The notes under the pieces were generated by a model. That model was not told the DNA's origin. It was given only the letters and a program-made list of their open reading frames with translations, and did not search any database. A stretch of 6,398 nt of DNA, taken from positions 1-6,398 of the forward strand of contig JAGTVD010000580.1 in assembly GCA_018224505.1 (NCBI GenBank), in the 5' to 3' direction. Origin of the DNA: Desulfatitalea sp. (GTDB taxonomy: Bacteria; Desulfobacterota; Desulfobacteria; Desulfobacterales; Desulfosarcinaceae). A program made the position numbers and the translations under genes. Below are positions 1-5,486 of this stretch, in pieces. The stretch's first letter is position 1; every line of letters begins with the position of its first letter.

Positions 1-1731
1 GTGGATCTCCAGATGAAGCGTTACAATGTGCCGTGCATCGCTTTTGTGAACAAATGCGATCGCAGCGGCGCCAACCCTTTCCGGGTGATCGAGCAGCTCA
101 AAACCAAGCTCGCTCACAACGCCGTGGCCATGCAGATTCCCATCGGTCTCGAGGCCGACCATCAGGGGCTGGTGGACCTGGTCCACATGAAGGCGATGTA
201 TTTTCGCGGCGACAACGGCGAGATCATTGAAACGGAGGAAATCCCCGCCGAACTGCGGGAGATGGCCGACGACTACCGTGAACGACTCATCGATGCCGCC
301 ACCATGTTCTCCGACGAACTGACCGAGGCGGTGCTGGGGGAAACGCCGGTGACACCGGAGATGTTGCTCGGCGCCGTGCGTACCGGCGTCCTGAAACGTC
401 AGTTGACCCCCGTATTCATGGGTTCGGCCTATAAGAACAAGGGTGTGCAACCCCTGCTGGACGCAGTGGTGGCACTGCTGCCCAGTCCGGCGGACGTGGT
501 CAATGAAGCCTTGGACTTGAATGCGGCCGAAGCGGCGGTGAGATTGCAGCCCGACGATTCGTTGCCGACCGTGGCCCTGGCCTTCAAACTGGAAGACGGC
601 CAGTATGGCCAGTTGACCTACATTCGCGTTTACCAGGGCAAGCTTGAGAAGGGCGGTACGATCATCAACGTGCGCACCGGAAAGAAACTGAAAATCGGCC
701 GCCTGGTGCGCATGCATGCCGACCAGATGGAGGATATCCCCGCCTTGGCCAGTGGCGCCATCGGCGCCATGTTCGGCGTGGACTGCGCCTCGGGGGACAC
801 CTTTGTGTCGCCGGGGGTCACCCTGACCATGACCTCCATGTATGTGCCCGAACCGGTGATATCCCTGGCCATTGCACCCAAGGACCACAAATCGGAAATC
901 AACATGTCCAAGGCGTTGAACCGGTTTACCAAAGAGGACCCGACCTTTAAAACCCATGTCAACGACGAGACCGGTGAAACCATCATATCGGGCATGGGCG
1001 AACTGCACCTGGATGTCTACATCGAGCGCATGCGACGCGAATACAGTGCCATCGTGAACACCGGGGCGCCCCAGGTCGCTTATCGTGAAACCATCACCCA
1101 ACGCGCCGATTTTGACTACACCCATAAAAAACAAACCGGTGGATCCGGGCAATATGGCCGCGTCGCCGGTTATATCGAGCCTTACAGCGAGGCCGATTTC
1201 ATGTTCGACAACCAGGTGACCGGCGGATCGGTGCCCACCCAGTATATCGCCGCCTGCGAAAAGGGATTCCGGGGCTGTATGGCCAAGGGACCCAAGCTGG
1301 AGTTCCCCTTGACCGGCATTCTGGTGGCGCTCGACGATGGCGCCTCCCACAGCGTCGACTCATCCGATATGGCCTTCCAGGCGGCTGCCCGGGGCGCTTT
1401 CCTGGAAGCCTACCCGAAAGCCAAACCGATCATCCAGGAACCGATCATGAAGGTGGTGGTGGAGACCCCCGCGGAGTATCAAGGATCGGTGATGGGTTCT
1501 CTCAACCAGCGCCGCGGCATGATCCTGGGCGCCCAGGACGAAGGGGTGATGTGCACCATCGAATCCAATGTACCCCTGGCGGAAATGTTCGGCTATGCCA
1601 CCGTATTGCGCTCCCTGACCCAGGGCAAGGCCCAGTTCACGATGGAATTCGCCACCTACAAACAAGTACCCCAATCCATTGCCGAAGAGATCACTAAAAA
1701 AGTAATGGAAAAGAAACAGAAAGTGGCTTGA
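1..1731 (+). CDS. fusA: Elongation factor G, 5'-truncated by the window edge (spdEFG1/mtEFG1-like)
   Basis: This is the translational GTPase that drives tRNA-mRNA translocation on the ribosome in the cytoplasm. The first codon (GTG) is internal: the frame opens just ahead of the G4 motif, so roughly 120 residues holding the P-loop, switch I and DxxG are outside the window. Visible are G4 NKCD (residues 17-20), G5 GSA (141-143), domain II (about 190-285), a domain III stretch including GMGELHLDVYIERMRREY, the domain IV entry GSGQYGRV (from 381), and the domain IV tip SHSVDSS with His450, matching the E. coli tip histidine region. Domain V follows and the protein ends in a Lys-rich tail (KKVMEKKQKVA). 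Cys replaces the usual Met/Leu in NKxD. The stretch KLAHNAVAMQIPIGLE resembles mitochondrial EF-G1 and the bacterial spdEFG1 class more than E. coli FusA; this subclass assignment is from memory of the families. The genome may therefore carry another EF-G paralogue. The stop is TGA at 1729-1731. Confidence 0.97.
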   Translation: MDLQMKRYNVPCIAFVNKCDRSGANPFRVIEQLKTKLAHNAVAMQIPIGLEADHQGLVDLVHMKAMYFRGDNGEIIETEEIPAELREMADDYRERLIDAATMFSDELTEAVLGETPVTPEMLLGAVRTGVLKRQLTPVFMGSAYKNKGVQPLLDAVVALLPSPADVVNEALDLNAAEAAVRLQPDDSLPTVALAFKLEDGQYGQLTYIRVYQGKLEKGGTIINVRTGKKLKIGRLVRMHADQMEDIPALASGAIGAMFGVDCASGDTFVSPGVTLTMTSMYVPEPVISLAIAPKDHKSEINMSKALNRFTKEDPTFKTHVNDETGETIISGMGELHLDVYIERMRREYSAIVNTGAPQVAYRETITQRADFDYTHKKQTGGSGQYGRVAGYIEPYSEADFMFDNQVTGGSVPTQYIAACEKGFRGCMAKGPKLEFPLTGILVALDDGASHSVDSSDMAFQAAARGAFLEAYPKAKPIIQEPIMKVVVETPAEYQGSVMGSLNQRRGMILGAQDEGVMCTIESNVPLAEMFGYATVLRSLTQGKAQFTMEFATYKQVPQSIAEEITKKVMEKKQKVA

Positions 1732-1767
1732 CGGAAAGCCCTTTTGATGCTGATTTTGGATTCGGAT

Positions 1768-1785
1768 GCGGCCCCGAAAGGCCGC
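1768..1785 (+). other. GC-rich hairpin in the gap after fusA
   Basis: GCGGCC (1768-1773) and GGCCGC (1780-1785) are perfect inverted repeats around a 6-base loop, CCGAAA. The element lies 36 bases after the EF-G stop within a 138-base gap. There is no T-run behind it, so it does not qualify as a classic intrinsic terminator. It could be an RNA stability element, a weak or Rho-assisted end for the fusA transcript, or chance in GC-rich DNA. Confidence 0.3.
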
Positions 1786-1858
1786 CGTGCCCGCACCCTG
1801 CGATGGCGCGCTCCTGTCATATCGGGCGTTCCGGCCAGTCGTGTGATTCACCTCAAAG

Positions 1859-1865
1859 AAAGGAA
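1859..1865 (+). promoter_or_regulatory. Ribosome binding site deciding the start of the P-loop ATPase gene
   Basis: AAAGGAA stands 4 bases before ATG 1870 and 7 bases before the adjacent in-frame ATG 1873. The frame is open further upstream (TTG 1744, ATG 1747), but no good Shine-Dalgarno sequence lies there and the added peptide is rich in Arg and Pro with no family-like pattern. The start is therefore 1870 or 1873, the second having the better spacing. Confidence 0.65.
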
Positions 1866-1869
1866 CCTG

Positions 1870-2574
1870 ATGATGTTGACCAAAGACCTCATCCTGCGCA
1901 ATCCACTGCGTCTGCTGGGACATGAAAACGAAGATATCATCGGGCCGGGCCAATTTGGCGCTGTTCTGGCCCGGGCGGGCGTCGGCAAAACCGCCCTGAT
2001 CGTCCAGATTGCCCTCAACACCATGTTGCGGGGCAAAAATGTTCTCCATATCAGCCTCAACGACCCTGTGGGCAAGGTCAACATCTGGTATCAGGAGGTC
2101 GTCAGCCGCCTGGCCCAGCAGTATCAGGTGCCTGATATGCAACGGCTGTGGGACACCGTGTTGCCCCATCGTTTGATTATGACCTTTCAGGTGGAAGGTT
2201 TCAGTGTCCCCAAACTGCAGGAACGTCTCACCGATCTGACGTCGCAGAACATCTTTCAACCCCACATGATCATCATCGATGGTCAACCCTTCGACCCGGA
2301 AGCGCACCCCCTGCTCGAAGCGTTGAAAGCGTTGGCCGAACAGCTCGCCCTGCCGGTCTGGTTTACCGTCACCACCCATCGGCATGAAGAGCCGGCCACA
2401 GACGGCCTGCCGGTTCAAATTGCTCCGGTACAGACGCTGTTCGATGTCGCCATTGCCCTGCAACCCAAAGGCGAGACCATTTTCATCGAAGCCCTTAAAG
2501 GCTGTACACTGCCGGAAACCCAACCGCCGCTGGTGTTCGACCCGGCCACCATGCTCATTCGCACCCAGGCCTGA
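1870..2574 (+). CDS. Stand-alone RecA/KaiC-like P-loop ATPase, function unknown
   Basis: A 234-residue predicted soluble protein of the RecA/RAD55/KaiC-like ATPase type. Seen in the sequence: a Walker A motif ARAGVGKT (residues 34-41) after the strand GAVLA; a strand NVLHISLND (57-65), where RecA-like ATPases often carry the post-P-loop strand; a Walker B strand HMIIIDG (132-138) with Asp137; and WFTVTTHR (164-171), placed like the sensor strand that follows Walker B in this superfamily. The remainder is short and has no DNA-binding, membrane or oligomerisation domain that I recognise, so it is close to a bare ATPase core. It begins 138 bases after EF-G and ends 26 bases before the FKBP-like gene, which suggests cotranscription with the latter. 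The annotated start follows the AAAGGAA site; ATG 1873 is equally possible. Substrate, partner and pathway are unknown. A single KaiC-like domain acting on a regulatory partner, or a RecA-like accessory factor, are both only possibilities. Confidence 0.8.
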   Translation: MMLTKDLILRNPLRLLGHENEDIIGPGQFGAVLARAGVGKTALIVQIALNTMLRGKNVLHISLNDPVGKVNIWYQEVVSRLAQQYQVPDMQRLWDTVLPHRLIMTFQVEGFSVPKLQERLTDLTSQNIFQPHMIIIDGQPFDPEAHPLLEALKALAEQLALPVWFTVTTHRHEEPATDGLPVQIAPVQTLFDVAIALQPKGETIFIEALKGCTLPETQPPLVFDPATMLIRTQA

Positions 2575-2600
2575 TCGAACGTCCGCAAGGATTCCTGTTT

Positions 2601-2993
2601 ATGGCGACACAGGGAAAAACGATAGAGATGCTGGACATGGTCGCGCTCGATCTGAGGGCCCAACCGTGTACAGTCGCTGGCGATGGCGGTGGCGCGCCGA
2701 CGCGCGTGGCATTCATTTTCGGTCTTGGCACCATGGGTACCACACCTTTTGAAAACCTGCTGTTCGGCAAGGCGCCCGGTGATGTGCTGTCCCTGCGCAT
2801 CGACGCCGCTCACGCCCCCCATCTTTTCGGGCACCTTCAATGCACCGTGCTGCAAGCATTGCCACAGGTGCCGCCATTCGATCTTCAAGTGACGGTCCGG
2901 TCCGTGGAAAAGGCGGACAACCGCGAAGTGGTCAAGGCCATGGCCCGGATGGGGGGCTGTGGTGGGGATTGCGGTTGCGGGTGCGGCGGATGA
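2601..2993 (+). CDS. Small FKBP-like protein with a C-terminal Gly/Cys metal-binding-type tail
   Basis: A 130-residue predicted cytoplasmic protein. The central segment FIFGLGTMGTTPFENLLFGK followed by APGDVLSLRI (residues about 38-67) follows the FKBP/SlyD pattern of a glycine turn, then F/P-E-x-L-x-G-K-x-x-G-D and a beta strand. PFDLQVTVRSVEK (about 93-105) resembles the final FKBP strand. The usual N-terminal FD active-site segment is not evident, so prolyl isomerase activity is doubtful. The C-terminus ends GGCGGDCGCGCGG with Cys120, 124, 126 and 128. Cys/His-rich tails on SlyD bind nickel and other metals, so this tail may bind a soft metal or a metal cluster; that is inference by analogy. 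AAGGA at 2587-2591, 9 bases before the ATG, is a fair ribosome binding site. It lies 26 bases after the ATPase gene, probably in one transcript. Its stop is within a few bases of the truncated end of the TatD remnant on the other strand. The fold assignment is moderate; the reading frame itself is convincing. Confidence 0.72.
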   Translation: MATQGKTIEMLDMVALDLRAQPCTVAGDGGGAPTRVAFIFGLGTMGTTPFENLLFGKAPGDVLSLRIDAAHAPHLFGHLQCTVLQALPQVPPFDLQVTVRSVEKADNREVVKAMARMGGCGGDCGCGCGG

Positions 2994-2997
2994 AAAG

Positions 2998-3320
2998 GAA
3001 AACCTCGTGCTGCAGTGTTTTGGAAACCTTCACCTTGTAATCCAACCCCACTTCACCCAGCGCCACGCAACGGGATAGATGCGACCGGATCTGGGTCGCC
3101 GCGACCTCTTCGGCCGCCAGGGACCAGGGATGATAACCGATGGCCGGCCAGACCTGACCTGGAAAGCGCTGGCCCAACACGAGCGTCCTGGATTGGTCGT
3201 CTGATCCATGCCCACCGCCACCACTTGCTCCACACCGCTTTGGCGTGCCTCCCGCAGCGCTGCATCGACATTTTCCACTTCGCTTAAATGGGCATGCGCG
3301 TCTATCAGGTCCCTGGTCAT
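2998..3320 (-). pseudogene. TatD-family metal-dependent hydrolase remnant, frameshifted and 3'-truncated
   Basis: On the minus strand from ATG 3320-3318 the frame reads MTRDLIDAHAHL, the N-terminal TatD pattern with the HxH metal ligands, then GVEQVVAVGMDQ, the second strand of the barrel. Near 3190-3205 the homology moves to another minus-strand frame and continues as SRTLVLGQRFPGQVWPAIGYHP and then VALGEVGLDYKVKV with SKTLQHEVF, including the conserved metal-binding GE(V/I)GLDY motif. Adding one base near 3198 would rejoin both halves. Similarity stops at about 2998, after roughly 107 residues; intact TatD proteins have about 260, so more than half, including the later His/Asp ligands, is gone. 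Beyond 2998 the frame only runs antisense through the Gly/Cys tail of the neighbouring gene. A GAGGGA sequence 11 bases before the start remains as a possible ribosome binding site. Intact relatives are 3'-5' exonucleases or related amidohydrolases. The frameshift alone could be a sequencing error, but the truncation could not be explained that way. Confidence 0.85.
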
Positions 3321-3387
3321 CGCTTACGCCATCCCTCATTTCCATACCTGCCAGCGCTTCCTTCGTAAGACTGAAACCGCCTTTGAG

Positions 3388-3402
3388 TCAATGCAATATT
3401 GA
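3388..3402 (+). repeat. Short inverted repeat overlapping the -35 region
   Basis: TCAAT (3388-3392) and ATTGA (3398-3402) form a five-base inverted repeat separated by five bases, and the right arm overlaps the proposed -35 element of the EHD-like gene. This layout would suit an operator half-site pair. The arms are short and AT-rich, so chance is quite possible and no regulator can be named. Confidence 0.2.
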
Positions 3403-3427
3403 TTTATTGACGGTCCTTGCCTATAAG
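3399..3427 (+). promoter_or_regulatory. Sigma70-like promoter of the EHD-YhbP-hydrolase unit
   Basis: TTGATT (3399-3404) and TATAAG (3422-3427) are separated by exactly 17 bases, matching the sigma70 consensus at 4 of 6 and 5 of 6 positions. Transcription would start near 3434, giving a leader of about 30 bases before the ATG at 3466. The stretch is clearly more AT-rich than the genes on both sides. A second TTGACG at 3407-3412 has no equally good -10 partner at proper spacing. Confidence 0.55.
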
Positions 3428-3454
3428 TATCTTGAAAAGCAAAAAAATTGCAGT

Positions 3455-3459
3455 GGGAG
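3455..3459 (+). promoter_or_regulatory. Ribosome binding site of the EHD-like gene
   Basis: GGGAG lies 6 bases before ATG 3466 and supports that start codon. The N-terminal residues after it already match the helical segment that comes before the P-loop in EHD proteins, so no downstream start is needed. Confidence 0.6.
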
Positions 3460-3465
3460 TGAAGC

Positions 3466-4938
3466 ATGTACCGTGACAACTACATCAAAGCCCTTCGATC
3501 GGAATTGCTGGAAATGGTGGCTGAACAACTCACCCCCGTGGCTTTGCGCTACGGCTACAGTGATGTTCCGCTGGAAACCACCATCAAATGGCGGCCCCAG
3601 GTGCTGGTACTTGGCAGCTATTCATCCGGAAAGTCGACCCTGATCAACGACTTTCTGGGTTTCAAGGTCCAGGCCACCGGCCAAGCCCCCACGGATGATT
3701 CCTTCACGGTGATCACTTACGACGACAGCCTGCCCTCCGACGCCCCGCTCCAAGTGACTGAAAAGCGGGACGGCAAGTTTCTGCTCAACGATTCGGAATA
3801 TCCGTTCGAATCCCTTAAAAAACACGGCCAGCGCTTTGCCGCTCATTTTCGCCTGAAAAAAGTCAATGCGCCTTTTCTGAAACACCTGGCCATCATCGAT
3901 ACGCCCGGAATGCTCGACAGCATCACCGAGCGCGACCGGGGCTATAACTACCAGGATGTGATCGGCGACCTGGCCCAGATCGCCGACCTGGTATTGGTGC
4001 TCTTCGATCCCCACAAAGCCGGTACCGTTCGCGAAATCCACACCAGTTTACGAGAGACGCTGCCGGCGCGCACCTTCGAGGACCGTGTGCTGTTCGTCCT
4101 CAACCGCATCGACGAGTGTTCCTCCATGATCGACCTGCTCCGCGTCTATGGCACCCTGTGCTGGAACCTGTCCCAGATCACCGGCCGCAAAGACATCCCC
4201 ATGATTCATCTCACCTACTCGAACCAGGAAGCCGAAGCCCAAAACCAGAACAGGGACATCAGCTACCTGCGTTATTTGGAAAACCAGCGCGAAGAGCTCA
4301 AAAAAGCGGTCTTGCACGCCCCGCACTACCGCCTGGACAACCTTGCTTCATTTGTGGAAACCCATGGCCAGCGCCTCGCGCACTTGCTGGAAGCATTGAT
4401 CGCCTATCGCAATGCAGCGCGCTCGTTCGCCGTCAAATCGTTTTTTGCCTCCCTGTTATACGCCACGCTGGTCGGAGCCGCCGGGTTTGCCCTGACGTTC
4501 ATCATCCCCCCGCTGGTGGCCACGGACATGACCCTCAAGGCAGCCGTGGCCGGCACCGCCGCCCTGGCTTTCCTCGGTTTGTGGCTGATGGTGCTGCGCC
4601 ATCTGTTTTTCGGTCGTTTTCATCGCAAAATACTCAAGAAGATCGATGGGCTCACATCCCTGTTCAATCAAACCCGCCGGGACAGCTGGGATGCCATAAG
4701 CGGCCATGTGCTGGCTTATCTGAAGAACACGGGCGGCAAGTTCTCCTTGAGGGAGGTGCGGCGCGAACATGGGCAGATCGCCGAACTCGCCGAACGGGGT
4801 TCCAAAGAGATCCGTGAGGCGCTCAGGGAACTGGAGAACCTTTCGGATGACGAGGCCTCCCAGCTGGGCTTGACCCGTTTAAAAATCACCAGCGACGCCT
4901 CCGCCCAAGACCCACCCGACCCGCAGGCGCAGTCATGA
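3466..4938 (+). CDS. EHD/dynamin-like nucleotidase with two transmembrane helices
   Basis: A 490-residue predicted inner-membrane protein. The N-terminal helix (1-42) leads into a dynamin-superfamily G domain: P-loop GSYSSGKS (50-57), switch I PTDDSF (75-80), DTPGM (145-149) and NRID (213-216) at the G4 position. Several further stretches match eukaryotic EHD proteins: the P-loop context (EHD LGQYSTGKTT), RGYNYQDV after DTPG (EHD RGYDF), LVLFDPHK (EHD LLFDAHK), and LLRVYGTLCWNLSQI (226-229 is RVYG), which mirrors the EHD signature RVYGALMWSLGK. EHD proteins bind ATP and shape membranes, so nucleotide choice here is open. EHDs themselves have no membrane span, whereas this protein has two hydrophobic helices (about 326-351 and 359-380) with a short loop, then a charged helical tail of about 110 residues (381-490), probably cytoplasmic and partly coiled. 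There is no EH domain. Likely role: nucleotide-dependent membrane remodelling or tethering, inferred from the family. Its stop overlaps the next start by four bases (ATGA), so the two are probably translationally coupled. Confidence 0.9.
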   Translation: MYRDNYIKALRSELLEMVAEQLTPVALRYGYSDVPLETTIKWRPQVLVLGSYSSGKSTLINDFLGFKVQATGQAPTDDSFTVITYDDSLPSDAPLQVTEKRDGKFLLNDSEYPFESLKKHGQRFAAHFRLKKVNAPFLKHLAIIDTPGMLDSITERDRGYNYQDVIGDLAQIADLVLVLFDPHKAGTVREIHTSLRETLPARTFEDRVLFVLNRIDECSSMIDLLRVYGTLCWNLSQITGRKDIPMIHLTYSNQEAEAQNQNRDISYLRYLENQREELKKAVLHAPHYRLDNLASFVETHGQRLAHLLEALIAYRNAARSFAVKSFFASLLYATLVGAAGFALTFIIPPLVATDMTLKAAVAGTAALAFLGLWLMVLRHLFFGRFHRKILKKIDGLTSLFNQTRRDSWDAISGHVLAYLKNTGGKFSLREVRREHGQIAELAERGSKEIREALRELENLSDDEASQLGLTRLKITSDASAQDPPDPQAQS

Positions 4939-5465
4939 CACCGGCCCCGCCAGCCGGAAAGAACACCGCCGATGCGAGCGCCCAAACGGAACGACGACGC
5001 GAAGCCTTGGCCCTGATCCGCAGCCGACGCACCATGGTCCTGGCCACGGGCACGGCGGCGACACCATGGGCGGCGCCGGTCTATTATGCTTACAGCCCCA
5101 GAGGGTTTTACTTCTTCTCGAGCCCCGATGCCCGACACATCATCCAGGCCCTGGCCACGGGAACGGCGGCGGCGGCGATCTTCTCCGACAGCGATCAGTG
5201 GGAGGAAATCCAGGGCGTGCAAATAAGCGGCAGCGTGCGCGTAGTGGATCAACCCCTGGAGCAAATCGAAGCCGGCGCCCGTTTTGTGGCCAAGTTTCCC
5301 TTTGCCCGGACCTTCCTGCGCTCCGGTGCAAACAAGGGCGGCAGCGCCCCTCAACTGGGCGACAAAGTGCGCCTCTACGTGCTGACCCCGGACGAGGTCT
5401 TTTATGTCAACAATCGTCTGGGGTTCGGGCTGCGCCTGCCCATTGAACTGCACTCAACCCCGTAA
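4935..5465 (+). CDS. YhbP-like (UPF0306) pyridoxamine 5'-phosphate oxidase-fold protein
   Basis: A 176-residue predicted cytoplasmic protein of the FMN-binding split-barrel superfamily. LIRSRRTMVLATG (28-39), PWAAPVYYAY (44-53) and GFYFFSSPDARHI (57-69) give the first barrel strands typical of PNPOx-like proteins. WEEIQGVQISGSVRVV (89-104), FPFAR (121-125) and VLTPDEVFYVNN with LGFG (149-165) line up with E. coli YhbP, which has IRGVQFKGEIR, FPVAR and LDEIKFTDNTLGFG. FMN binding or redox activity is plausible from the fold, but the substrate of this subgroup is unknown to me. The N-terminal 20 residues are Ala/Pro-rich and probably disordered. The start ATG lies inside the stop of the EHD-like gene and has no strong ribosome binding site of its own, which points to translational coupling. 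The next gene begins 21 bases after its stop. Confidence 0.85.
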   Translation: MTPAPPAGKNTADASAQTERRREALALIRSRRTMVLATGTAATPWAAPVYYAYSPRGFYFFSSPDARHIIQALATGTAAAAIFSDSDQWEEIQGVQISGSVRVVDQPLEQIEAGARFVAKFPFARTFLRSGANKGGSAPQLGDKVRLYVLTPDEVFYVNNRLGFGLRLPIELHSTP

Positions 5466-5474
5466 AACGTCAGC

Positions 5475-5480
5475 AAGGAG
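5475..5480 (+). promoter_or_regulatory. Ribosome binding site of the alpha/beta hydrolase gene
   Basis: AAGGAG is a near-perfect Shine-Dalgarno sequence 6 bases before ATG 5487. In contrast to the preceding gene, this one can initiate on its own, which would let its protein level differ from that of its operon partners. Confidence 0.75.
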
Positions 5481-5486
5481 CCAGCC

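Noticed and set aside
1768..1785. Intrinsic terminator for fusA
   Set aside because: The hairpin is perfect but no T-run follows, so it is listed only as a hairpin.
1744..1869. N-terminal extension of the P-loop ATPase from TTG 1744 or ATG 1747
   Set aside because: No ribosome binding site is seen there, the peptide is Arg/Pro-rich and unstructured, and a good site (AAAGGAA) stands before 1870.
1360..2523. Long open frame of 387 codons on the minus strand
   Set aside because: It is antisense to the EF-G C-terminus and the ATPase gene, both convincing. Its product is a low-complexity mix rich in Gly, His, Gln and Phe with no recognisable motif; such shadow frames are common in GC-rich coding DNA.
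2415..2888. Minus-strand open frame across the ATPase/FKBP-like gap
   Set aside because: It is antisense to two better-supported genes with ribosome binding sites, and its translation has no recognisable domain.
3015..3402. Plus-strand open frames across the TatD remnant
   Set aside because: They read antisense to a recognisable, if broken, TatD sequence and show no protein-like pattern or ribosome binding site.
4716..5453. Minus-strand open frame of 245 codons
   Set aside because: It is antisense to the YhbP-like gene and the tail of the EHD-like gene; its Arg/Gly/Ser-rich product suggests a shadow.
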